35,831 nucleotides of DNA from a virus. Where the stretch lies: the IMG/VR virus record IMGVR_UViG_3300020430_000043, positions 1-35,831 of that record; one strand, 5' to 3'. Positions 26,100 through 32,745 of the stretch are shown in pieces; positions within the stretch are counted from its first letter, which is position 1, and each line of letters begins with the position of its first letter. The position numbers and the translations under genes were made by a program. The notes below the pieces were generated by a model. That model was not told the origin of the DNA. It did not search any database and saw only the letters and a list, made by a program, of their open reading frames with translations.

Positions 26100-28319
26100 T
26101 TATATTAATTTTGAAGTTACACCTTCATTGTTATATTTTTTTATTCTTAAATCAATAGGTTTAAATATTTTTTTTGCCACTGGTCTGTATTTATTTTTAT
26201 TACATGCCATTATAGCTAACCCAGAGCTTATTGAAGCATCATACTTTGTTCTATTATTTAAATTAAATTTAGTCCAATCATTAAGAGTTCTAAGAAACAA
26301 CATATTACCATACGTATCATTGTTAAAACCTATATTTTCATCAATATAAGATTCAATTGCTGCTGCATGAGCTTGCTTCATATCTTCACTAGAATTAGGT
26401 ACTCCACCTATTTCTTTTTCAGTTACTGATAATTTATATTTAAGTTTATCTGGTCTGTTCATAGAATAACCTCTATAGCCTCTTCTTTTTAAATAATATA
26501 ATAATCTAGGCTTATTGTTTTCGGCTAATATAGGCATACCATAAAATACTAAAGCCATTAAAACATCTTCAAAAAATATTTCAGTATTATCAGGCCTAGA
26601 TATATATTCTAAAAAAAACATATTAATTGGAATATCTTCCATGCTAAACTTTGTTAATCCATGTAAAGAACCTTTAGAGCCTCTTCCATCTACTGTTCCT
26701 GAAATATCGTAACTATCACAACCAAAAGCACCTAAATGTTCATTAGCAGGATATTTTAAACCATTTTTTATAATATATTTATTTTGTAAATGGTTAGGTG
26801 GTACCCATGAAATAAAAAATCTACCATTATTATTAGGTACAAACATTACACTTGTATCTTTGATTCCATTAAACCATTGAAAATTACCTTGTGTAATTAG
26901 ATTTTCATATTTAGTTTCTTCTAAATAATCTATTTGTTCATATAGTTTAGTTAGATTAAATAGTGATTCTTTTGTTTCGTCTCTAAATGCATGTTGTATA
27001 GTTCTAGGAAATTGTCTATAAAATTCATTCAATGCATCTTGATCATTTTTTAAACCGTCAACTTCATTTAACCAATGATCTATAACACCAATATCTATTT
27101 CGGTACCGTCAATGCTTGATATTGGTTTTTCGGGGTTATTGAAGACAGGTAATCCAAACATATCAATGAATCCTTCGTAATTCCATTCCATAGGAATAAA
27201 CAAAGAATATAATCCTGAGCCAGTCTGTCCATTGCGGTTTCTATTTCTAACGTCTGAGTTTTCATAAATTTTTTTAAAGTTATCTCCACCCTTATCTAAT
27301 GAGTTAGATGTTGAACCCATCATACATTTTCCTACTACTTTGCTTCCTAATCTTAATGTTGTTTTAGTAACTCTCCAATTATTAATTATATTATCTGGTC
27401 TTTCCCATTTTCCAGATTCATCATGAGCTAAGAGTTTTAATTTTTCTCCATCATAAGAATTATCCCCTGTATTTTTCCAATCAATTGTAGTATCAAGCCC
27501 GTCAATATCTTTAGCCTGTTCGCCTATTTCTATCTTGCGCCGAGTGAGTTTAGAGGCGGGGACTCGGTATGCAAGCTCTGTCTTGGGGCGATCCATTCCG
27601 TCTTGCACGGGCTTGAAGAAGAAAGGGTAATTAACACTGATTGGGACAACTTTATCGGTGAACATTTTTTTAGCATCAGCTCCTGTTTTTGATAAGATAC
27701 CAAATCTTGCATCTGAAGATACTGTTGCTTGGTTAACCAACTCTGACGAGGCCATAAAGCTAAATCCAGACCGTCTATTTTTGAGGTAGCATATTCCGTA
27801 ACACCTGGGGTCGGCCTTACAAGCTTCCCAAAATATAAAGAATAAACGGTTGGATTCGCGAAATTCAGCAGAACCAACGTCAATTTTAGTCCACTGCAAG
27901 TACATATAATGAGAACCAGTAACATAAGTAGCTTTCTCATTATTATAAAACGTAAATCCCTCATCCCTTCTTCTAAATTCGTTTTCTATATAATCATACC
28001 ATTGCTCTTTAAAGCTATCAGGATAACTATTCCATTCAAATACTGTTTTTATTTTTTGTAATGGTTTAGGATATGGTAATTTTTCCCAATATTGTTCAGT
28101 GTTTTTTTTAGATCTTTTGTAGATATTATTAAGTAATGGTAATGCTATTTTTAAATTTTGTATTTCATATATTTCACCTATTTGTCCTGTTTTACTAATT
28201 ATAACTACATCATGTTCTTTGTTATAACCATACTTCCATTGCTTTTTCTTATTATATTTTTTAACAATGTTAGGTTTTATATAATCATCTAAAACTTTAT
28301 ATAAATCTTGCTTGTACAT
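26100..28319 (-). CDS. terL: Terminase large subunit
   Basis: 739 residues, the packaging motor ATPase and headful nuclease. The ATPase part shows a variant Walker A in LKNRRSGFS (179-187), Walker B LKLLAHDE (294-301, catalytic Glu301) and a coupling motif GSTSNS (335-340). The RNase H-like nuclease follows from about 525, with acidic candidates Asp535 in GAFGCDSYD, Glu571 in FFLEY and Asp694 in KYDASISS. The stretch CYGICYLKNRRSGFSFMASSE (broken between Tyr174 and Glu193) and YVTGSHYMYLQW match what I recall of crAss-like and related Bacteroidota phage terminases. A patch around 27541-27600 is about 58% GC by hand count, against surroundings near 30%, without breaking the frame. Start overlaps the preceding stop by one base. 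Confidence 0.92.
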   Translation of the reverse strand: MYKQDLYKVLDDYIKPNIVKKYNKKKQWKYGYNKEHDVVIISKTGQIGEIYEIQNLKIALPLLNNIYKRSKKNTEQYWEKLPYPKPLQKIKTVFEWNSYPDSFKEQWYDYIENEFRRRDEGFTFYNNEKATYVTGSHYMYLQWTKIDVGSAEFRESNRLFFIFWEACKADPRCYGICYLKNRRSGFSFMASSELVNQATVSSDARFGILSKTGADAKKMFTDKVVPISVNYPFFFKPVQDGMDRPKTELAYRVPASKLTRRKIEIGEQAKDIDGLDTTIDWKNTGDNSYDGEKLKLLAHDESGKWERPDNIINNWRVTKTTLRLGSKVVGKCMMGSTSNSLDKGGDNFKKIYENSDVRNRNRNGQTGSGLYSLFIPMEWNYEGFIDMFGLPVFNNPEKPISSIDGTEIDIGVIDHWLNEVDGLKNDQDALNEFYRQFPRTIQHAFRDETKESLFNLTKLYEQIDYLEETKYENLITQGNFQWFNGIKDTSVMFVPNNNGRFFISWVPPNHLQNKYIIKNGLKYPANEHLGAFGCDSYDISGTVDGRGSKGSLHGLTKFSMEDIPINMFFLEYISRPDNTEIFFEDVLMALVFYGMPILAENNKPRLLYYLKRRGYRGYSMNRPDKLKYKLSVTEKEIGGVPNSSEDMKQAHAAAIESYIDENIGFNNDTYGNMLFLRTLNDWTKFNLNNRTKYDASISSGLAIMACNKNKYRPVAKKIFKPIDLRIKKYNNEGVTSKLI

Positions 28320-28591
28320 TATTTAGCTCTACTTTCAGCAAATCCTCCAAATTTTATTTTATTAGATTTACTATCTTCTAAAATATTTTTTTCTTGTTCA
28401 ATACGTGTAAGTATTTCAAAAGCATCAAATATTGCTAGCTTTTTTGTTGCTGCTGCGTTTTTTAATCTATCAGCTGCTAAATCTTCAGAAGCGTCGTCAA
28501 CTATAATCTCTTCTTCTGCTACTTTAATTAATTCATCAACTGCTTTTTGCCCAGCTTGGATTATATTCTGTTTTATTTTTTTGCTGTTCAT
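28319..28591 (-). CDS. Candidate terminase small subunit
   Basis: 90 residues, helical, directly before terL (one-base overlap). It contains AADRLKNAAATKKLAIFDAF (about 40-59) and ends KFGGFAESRAK. Small size, predicted all-helical makeup and position suit a DNA-recognising small terminase, but I see no certain helix-turn-helix. The start lies 56 bases inside the preceding gene, and the protein has no other Met, so this overlap is probably real. It could instead be another small packaging or head protein. Confidence 0.5.
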   Translation of the reverse strand: MNSKKIKQNIIQAGQKAVDELIKVAEEEIIVDDASEDLAADRLKNAAATKKLAIFDAFEILTRIEQEKNILEDSKSNKIKFGGFAESRAK

Positions 28592-29141
28592 ACTTAATTA
28601 CAATATCATTTGATTTCATACAGTATAAAAATTCATTATCTATTATAAATTCAAATTCTGAATTAGGTGTAAAACCTATACAGTCTCCAGATTTAATTCC
28701 TAGCTTGTTTAAAGAGCTATTGTCATATTTAAGTATCCCAATATGCTTAGCTAGTTTATCTAACGTTAAATCATCTTTATTTACAATTGGTTTTACAAAG
28801 CATCTATCGCCAAAACTTTTCCAACCGGTACCATTATTATATAAATAAATTTGATCTACTTGACAAAAATACTTATTGTCAAATAAAAATTTACTACTGT
28901 TTTTTTCTTTACCTCTTATATCATAATATCTTCTAAATACATTATGATGTATCATAACGTAGTCGTTTGGTTTCAACGGTGTTTTATAAGCAAGAGGTAT
29001 AGATTTTACTTTAGCTAATTTATTAATGAATTTAAAAGATTCTATACTAGTGTTTAATATTAATTTTTTACCATTAATTTTTTTTTGATTATTATATCGT
29101 TCACCTACTGGTTCAACAATAAAATCATAAACACTATTCAT
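28536..29141 (-). CDS. Tandem double GroES-like (co-chaperonin fold) protein
   Basis: 201 residues that read as two GroES-type beta-barrels in a row. Half 1 (1-102) begins YDFIVEPVGERYNN, has KKLILN and AKVKSIP, then LKPNDYVMIHHNVF and CQVDQIYLY. Half 2 (about 108-185) begins SFGDRCFVKPI, has HIGILKYDN, then LGIKSGDCIGF and EFEFIIDNEFLYCMKSNDI. Each follows the GroES order: GDRVLVKP start, GxVVAVG strand, VKxGDxVxF, and an IDGExYxIMxExDI end. No obvious mobile loop is present in half 2. It lies just before the terminase genes, well away from groEL, so it may be a modified cap for the phage chaperonin or a structural barrel used in assembly. The fold is inferred by eye. Confidence 0.65.
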   Translation of the reverse strand: MNSVYDFIVEPVGERYNNQKKINGKKLILNTSIESFKFINKLAKVKSIPLAYKTPLKPNDYVMIHHNVFRRYYDIRGKEKNSSKFLFDNKYFCQVDQIYLYNNGTGWKSFGDRCFVKPIVNKDDLTLDKLAKHIGILKYDNSSLNKLGIKSGDCIGFTPNSEFEFIIDNEFLYCMKSNDIVIKYEQQKNKTEYNPSWAKSS

Positions 29142-29364
29142 ATTCTAAATTATACTCTACAGATACAGCCATGTTATTATTAAACTTTTTCCACGGAAGT
29201 ACTTCTTGATTTTTTTTAATAAATATATTATAAGAATTATCAGAATCGTCAAATATGATATAAGCTATTTTATGACCCCCGTAAACTTCCTGTCCTAAAG
29301 AGTAATGCATAGCATCATTTTTATAATCAGAACCAATACTGATTTTTCTTATAATATTAGACAT
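29134..29364 (-). CDS. Small conserved-looking protein, unknown
   Basis: 76 residues, beta-rich, starting SNIIRKISIGSDYK and containing AMHYSLGQEV, YNIFIKK and ending VSVEYNLEYE. The type is familiar to me from marine phage genomes without a known role. It overlaps both neighbours by 8 bases and so belongs to the same translational unit as the coiled-coil protein and the double-GroES-like protein. No catalytic or DNA-binding motif is visible. Confidence 0.6.
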   Translation of the reverse strand: MSNIIRKISIGSDYKNDAMHYSLGQEVYGGHKIAYIIFDDSDNSYNIFIKKNQEVLPWKKFNNNMAVSVEYNLEYE

Positions 29365-29626
29365 CTTTATTCTCTTCTGTTTTATCTTTTTGTTCTACAG
29401 GTTTATATACTCCTGTTTCAAGATCAATAGTTACCGCCCCATATTTTTCTTCTAACTCTTTTTTATGATCTTCATTATCTTTTATTAAACCAGCGTAATC
29501 GTGTAATAAAAGATGTTTTTGATTTTCAACATGCCCAATGTCTCTTAAAAGATTATTCATTGTTAGTTGATGATCTTTAATTTTTTTAAGTTCTTCTTCT
29601 GTAATTTTTTTTTCTACGTTACTCAT
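29357..29626 (-). CDS. Small coiled-coil protein
   Basis: 89 residues. Residues 5-65 are strongly heptad-like and rich in Glu, Lys, Leu and His (EEELKKIKDHQLTMNNLLRD and so on), predicting a coiled coil. A short segment YGAVTIDLETGVYKP (63-77) follows, then a charged tail. This helix-then-ITLETG layout recurs in small phage proteins I have seen near packaging genes. A scaffold-like or adaptor role is possible; nothing is decisive. It is preceded by 25 AT-rich bases that could hold its start signal. Confidence 0.6.
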   Translation of the reverse strand: MSNVEKKITEEELKKIKDHQLTMNNLLRDIGHVENQKHLLLHDYAGLIKDNEDHKKELEEKYGAVTIDLETGVYKPVEQKDKTEENKDV

Positions 29627-29651
29627 TTGATTAAATTTAAATTAATTTTTA

Positions 29652-30236
29652 TTAAAATAAAGCTATTAAGCTTGTTACGGTAGTAGCCGCATCAGTATTA
29701 TGTATTGTTTTACATGTTATAGGTAAAAAAGTATTTGCTGTTAATCCTGTTATTGTTATAGCATTTGTATCTTCTGCTAAAGTTACTTTAACGTTTCCAC
29801 TTGAACCTACATATATAGAAGGTAATCTACCATCAAAATCACCATTTGGTTTTTCTAAATCTGCACCTGCTAACGTTGCAGTGACAGCACCTGTTATGGT
29901 TGATACGCCAAATGCTAAGTTTAACGAAGCTGTGTTAAAAATAATAGTTTCGCCTGATGCTCCAACATTAGGTCCTTGATCTATAGGTTTAACAGACGCT
30001 ATAGCTCCAGCTCCATCAGAAGTTATTAAAAATTTTGCTCCTGTATGTTGAGCGTTTGATGCTGCGCCAGTATAAGTACCACCTGAGGCGTATGCAATAG
30101 CTGTTGTAGTAGCTGGTGCACTAGCAGCTGTATTGCTAGATAAATTACTTAAATTTTGTGCTTTTAATGTTTGCTCAGCTAACATATCAATTGCACTTAC
30201 AGCAAAATCACTAAAATTATTTTGATAACTTCCCAT
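29652..30236 (-). CDS. Probable capsid decoration or other structural protein
   Basis: 194 residues, small-residue-rich (Ala, Gly, Thr, Ser), beta-strand-like, with no charge clusters. The N terminus (DFAVSAIDMLAEQTLKAQNL) is helical. The C-terminal part has LPSIYVGSSGNVKVTLAED and FLPITCKTIHNT, a pattern I associate with phage structural proteins that decorate heads. It is 1 base from the holin gene. Expression level cannot be judged. A decoration or head-fibre role is inference from composition. Confidence 0.6.
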   Translation of the reverse strand: MGSYQNNFSDFAVSAIDMLAEQTLKAQNLSNLSSNTAASAPATTTAIAYASGGTYTGAASNAQHTGAKFLITSDGAGAIASVKPIDQGPNVGASGETIIFNTASLNLAFGVSTITGAVTATLAGADLEKPNGDFDGRLPSIYVGSSGNVKVTLAEDTNAITITGLTANTFLPITCKTIHNTDAATTVTSLIALF

Positions 30237-30237
30237 T

Positions 30238-30618
30238 TTATTTTGTTTTATCTTTTACTTTTTCAAATGTTCTAAGACCGCCTAAACCTAGCATACCTAG
30301 TAATACGGTCATCAAATGTTCCATTTGTAATGCCGGTGGAACATCTTGCGGGTCTAACGCCCAAATAAATAAATCTCTTATTATAAAATTATAAGCTAAA
30401 GCTACACCGCATACCCAACCAATAAACGGTCTCCAGCCTGCAACAAATACCGTTCTGTGCCCGGCTTCAATTTCATTTATTTTAGTTTGTATAGATATAA
30501 GCTCGTTAGGATCTAATTCTTTTCCTTTAATAGCTTCTCTTATTTCCCAGGCTAAATTACCTGCTACAGACTTTCGGCCATTACCACCTTTTAAAAGTCC
30601 TAATAAAAACTTTAACAT
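30238..30618 (-). CDS. Holin, 3-TM GTA-type
   Basis: 126 residues, expected to permeabilise the inner membrane at lysis so that endolysin reaches peptidoglycan. A signature EAGHRTVFVAGWRPFIGW (51-68) is followed by a hydrophobic stretch to 88, then a second one (99-117) ending GMLGLGGLRTFEK. This matches the family of 3-transmembrane holins found in gene-transfer agents and many phages. The N-terminal 10 residues are also hydrophobic. It lies 4 bases from the mini-metallopeptidase gene, but the M15 endolysin is about 29 kb away, an unusual separation. Confidence 0.8.
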   Translation of the reverse strand: MLKFLLGLLKGGNGRKSVAGNLAWEIREAIKGKELDPNELISIQTKINEIEAGHRTVFVAGWRPFIGWVCGVALAYNFIIRDLFIWALDPQDVPPALQMEHLMTVLLGMLGLGGLRTFEKVKDKTK

Positions 30619-30622
30619 TTAA

Positions 30623-30931
30623 TTAAACTTTATTATATGCTTCTGTTTCCCAAGGTAAATTTTTAGCACCTTCTACCATTTTACTTCTTGGGTAAATTTT
30701 TCCTTTCCAATAAACATTTTTATGATCATAATCTAAATCACCTCTACGAAACTGATCTATATGTACCATTTCATGTTTAATAACACTGCCTCTTTGGCTT
30801 GGATCTAATCTACTATTAATTAAAATAGTTTGATTGTTATTTGCTTTACCTAATGTATCATCACCTAAATCTTGATGATAAACAGGCACCCCCAAATCTT
30901 TATATGGAGGATTAGTTAATTTAAACGCCAT
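30623..30931 (-). CDS. Mini zinc metallopeptidase (zincin-like)
   Basis: 102 residues with HEMVHIDQFRRGDLDY (53-68), an HExxH zinc motif in the gluzincin style. Acidic residues that could act as third ligand sit at Glu95 and Glu97 in LPWETEAY. The short size, with the motif in the middle and the ligand near the end, fits the minigluzincin pattern. The first 50 residues (LINSRLDPSQRGS) are polar. It sits next to the holin gene and could take part in lysis, virion maturation or self-cleavage of structural proteins. The motif is clear; substrate is unknown. Confidence 0.7.
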   Translation of the reverse strand: MAFKLTNPPYKDLGVPVYHQDLGDDTLGKANNNQTILINSRLDPSQRGSVIKHEMVHIDQFRRGDLDYDHKNVYWKGKIYPRSKMVEGAKNLPWETEAYNKV

Positions 30932-31085
30932 TTGGCCTGTATGGAAATTTTTTATTAAACCATTCTTTTCTAGCAGAACAGCCGCAAGGGATATTTAATC
31001 CCTCGCTGACTCTATCTACTACTGATTTAATACCGGTAACAGTGGTGAATTTTTCAATATCATCACCTAAACCTCTTGATTTCAT
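30921..31085 (-). CDS. 54-residue protein with CGC motif
   Basis: A 54-residue frame, MKSRGLGDDIEKFTTVTGIK at the start, then a conserved-looking end NIPCGCSARKEWFNKKFPY (32-50). It overlaps the mini-metallopeptidase start by 11 bases and lies 2 bases after the gene at 31088-31390, matching the local packing. The CGC...RK...FPY pattern is known to me from small genes in marine phages. Two close cysteines suggest metal or disulphide binding. Without this frame a 156-base hole would remain in a gapless array. Function unknown. Confidence 0.75.
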   Translation of the reverse strand: MKSRGLGDDIEKFTTVTGIKSVVDRVSEGLNIPCGCSARKEWFNKKFPYRPNGV

Positions 31086-31087
31086 AA

Positions 31088-31390
31088 TTAAGCTACTGCT
31101 ATTGCTGTAATTTCAATATCTGAAGCTAACTGAACAGTTGCAACTACTCCTCCTGGATTAGCAGTCAGTGCACTATTAATTGCTGATGCAATATCTGCAC
31201 CTTTTGTTGAATCAGTAAGTGTAATATAAGAACTTGCATCCTGAAAAAATATTGTTGCTTCATTTGCATTAATTGCACTGTTTGAACCTTTTTTAACTAA
31301 TGCAATTTGATCTACTCCTATAAGTATATCAACTGTATAGTTTAAACTAGATGCTAAGTTTTCTTTTTTAATCTTGATAAATTTTGCCAT
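31088..31390 (-). CDS. Small structural-type protein, unknown
   Basis: 100 residues, mostly short beta strands: AKFIKIKKENL, YTVDILIGVDQIALV, ATIFFQDASSYITL, and a C-terminal VVATVQLASDIEITAIAVA. A helical segment ADIASAINSALTANPGG (64-80) separates the strands. It has low charge and no signal or membrane segment. I have seen similar short proteins in marine phages. A virion part is the simplest guess. It is 2 bases from the next gene and 33 bases from the SPAKM-repeat gene. Confidence 0.6.
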   Translation of the reverse strand: MAKFIKIKKENLASSLNYTVDILIGVDQIALVKKGSNSAINANEATIFFQDASSYITLTDSTKGADIASAINSALTANPGGVVATVQLASDIEITAIAVA

Positions 31391-31423
31391 GTCTTTAAAT
31401 TTTGTTGTTGTTAATGTTTATGT

Positions 31424-32089
31424 TTAGCTTTTTCTACCAAAGGTAACTTTACCTTTCATTTTAGCTGGAGACTTATGTCCCATTTTAGCAGGACTTTTAT
31501 GTCCCATTTTAGCTGGTGATTTGTGACCCATTTTTGCGGGTGACTTTTTCATTTTTGCGGGTGACTTTTTCATTTTTACGGGTGACTTTTTCATTTTTAC
31601 TGGAGTTTTTTTCATATCTATAGGATTTTTTTTCATTGTTGCAACTGCTGACTTATCATCTACTGTTTTACCTTTATTTTTTAAATTTTGTTGATAAGTT
31701 TTACTTCTTGGATCATTTTCTTTTCTTCTAGGATATTGATCTGTTAAATCTGCTTGTGGATGATAGTCATTTGGATCTAAATTTCTTGGGTTAGGTCTTT
31801 TAACATGACCAAACATTATAGGATTAGTTTTCATGTTAACCCCTTCTGTTCCTTGTCCTGCAATATCTTCAACTGGCATATATTTTAAATCATCATCCAT
31901 TTTTTTTACAGGTGTTTCTGGATCTCCCATCATAGACATAGAATATCTAGGATGATTACCTGAATAGTGTCCAGCTCCTCCTCTTGTATGAACATCATGC
32001 TCATAATTTTCTAAATAATGAAGTCTTGCTTTACCAGTAAGATGCTTGTCATACGCTTTTTTTAAATCGTATCTTGGGTGCTTACTCAT
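31424..32089 (-). CDS. Basic protein with C-terminal SPAKM repeats
   Basis: 221 residues. The first 150 are polar and His/Asn/Pro-rich, with no known domain (HPRYDLKKAYDKHLTGKARL at 4-23, then several HPRY-like pieces). Residues 153-211 are eight tandem units: five of 7 residues (KKNPIDM, KKTPVKM, KKSPVKM, KKSPAKM twice) and three of 8 residues (GHKSPAKM). The Lys-Ser-Pro pattern recalls histone H1-type and other DNA-condensing tails, which bind DNA through charge. The unit gradient, diverged first and identical last, indicates repeat expansion toward the C terminus. Packaged DNA condensation is plausible but inferred. It sits 17 bases after another small basic gene. Confidence 0.75.
   Translation of the reverse strand: MSKHPRYDLKKAYDKHLTGKARLHYLENYEHDVHTRGGAGHYSGNHPRYSMSMMGDPETPVKKMDDDLKYMPVEDIAGQGTEGVNMKTNPIMFGHVKRPNPRNLDPNDYHPQADLTDQYPRRKENDPRSKTYQQNLKNKGKTVDDKSAVATMKKNPIDMKKTPVKMKKSPVKMKKSPAKMKKSPAKMGHKSPAKMGHKSPAKMGHKSPAKMKGKVTFGRKS
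31457..31633 (-). repeat. Tandem DNA repeat, five 21-base and three 24-base units
   Basis: The repeat lies inside the SPAKM-repeat gene and encodes residues 153-211. The 21-base units carry KKSPAKM-type codons and the 24-base units carry GHKSPAKM. The 24-base units are close copies differing at a few third positions, so array length probably changes by slippage or recombination without shifting the frame. Confidence 0.85.
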
Positions 32090-32106
32090 TTTTAAAAATT
32101 TTAATA

Positions 32107-32397
32107 TTAATATTTACCTTGTATACCTTTAGGGCTTGATTTAGTACTTTTACCTGGACCACCCCAAAGTGATTTACAAGCCCAGTATCTTGCTGTTAAT
32201 TTATCTTTTGCTGAATCACATCTGTGTCTTGCTCTAAATGATTTACGTGCAGCGGTTGAATAATTATGTCCATAACCTTTTGCTCCAAAATGTATTAGTT
32301 TTTCTTTACCATTTGCACAAGCCTTGACCATTTTCTTTTTGCCAGCTTTATCAGATCGCGTAGGCTTGTTACAAGCCATTTTGTTTTTATCAGCCAT
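32107..32397 (-). CDS. Small Cys/Lys-rich protein of a marine-phage type
   Basis: 96 residues, strongly basic, with cysteines near the N terminus and in the core. The central block HFGAKGYGHNYS, RKSFRARHRCDSAKDKLTAR and YWACKSLW (37-80) is a pattern I recall from several aquatic viruses, always in small, unassigned proteins. The aromatic and Cys pattern may hold a small metal-binding fold, but I cannot name it. It overlaps the 50-residue membrane protein gene by 8 bases. Composition links it with the small Lys-rich cluster at 1753-3388, at the other end of the late region. Confidence 0.7.
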   Translation of the reverse strand: MADKNKMACNKPTRSDKAGKKKMVKACANGKEKLIHFGAKGYGHNYSTAARKSFRARHRCDSAKDKLTARYWACKSLWGGPGKSTKSSPKGIQGKY

Positions 32398-32542
32398 TTT
32401 TTTTTACATTCCACCATTTATTTAAGGTATATCCTATAGTTACTAATAGTAATATAATTTTAAGCCAGACCTCAATATTCATCATAGTTACTCCTAACGT
32501 TAATGAATTAATAGTATATAACTTCAAATCTGAAAAACTCAT
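32390..32542 (-). CDS. 50-residue single-pass membrane protein
   Basis: A 50-residue frame, MSFSDLKLYTINSLTLGVTM at the start, with a hydrophobic segment of about 17 residues (VWLKIILLLVTIGYTLN, 25-41), then a basic end KWWNVKKNG. It starts 1 base after its upstream neighbour's stop and overlaps the next start by 8 bases, so its spacing is that of a real gene. A basic tail after one membrane helix resembles small holin-accessory or pinholin-like proteins, but this is only a shape match. Confidence 0.6.
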   Translation of the reverse strand: MSFSDLKLYTINSLTLGVTMMNIEVWLKIILLLVTIGYTLNKWWNVKKNG

Positions 32543-32543
32543 T

Positions 32544-32744
32544 TTATCTAGATGATTTAGCAATCTGGGTAATTGGCCCAGATTTGTAAAAACTAGGATA
32601 TTTTTTTAATTGTATAGGATTAATACCTGAACTACTTCCGCCTGCCATAGGAAAACCCATAGTGTCCATAGGTCCACTCCATAAAGCGTTTGCTCCTACA
32701 ACACCTTCTTCTGCTCTTATTACTGCTGATGTTTTATGTCTCAT
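32544..32744 (-). CDS. Short Gly/Ser-rich protein, unknown
   Basis: 66 residues, no known domain. It has AEEGVVGANALWSGPMDTMG and ends GPITQIAKSSR. It is low in charge and rich in Gly, Ser, Pro and Met, with no signal or membrane segment. It is 1 base from both the winged-helix-like gene upstream and the membrane protein gene downstream. Real by spacing; function unknown. Confidence 0.55.
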   Translation of the reverse strand: MRHKTSAVIRAEEGVVGANALWSGPMDTMGFPMAGGSSSGINPIQLKKYPSFYKSGPITQIAKSSR

Positions 32745-32745
32745 G

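Noticed and set aside
27530-27964. 144-codon frame in another minus-strand register inside terL, at the GC-rich patch; considered as evidence of a frameshift
   Set aside because: terL reads through unbroken with all ATPase and nuclease motifs in one frame, so no frameshift is needed.
30987-31006. Inverted repeat GGGAT-ATCCC near 31 kb as a terminator
   Set aside because: It lies within the coding frame of the 54-residue protein, has only 5-6 pairs and no U-run.
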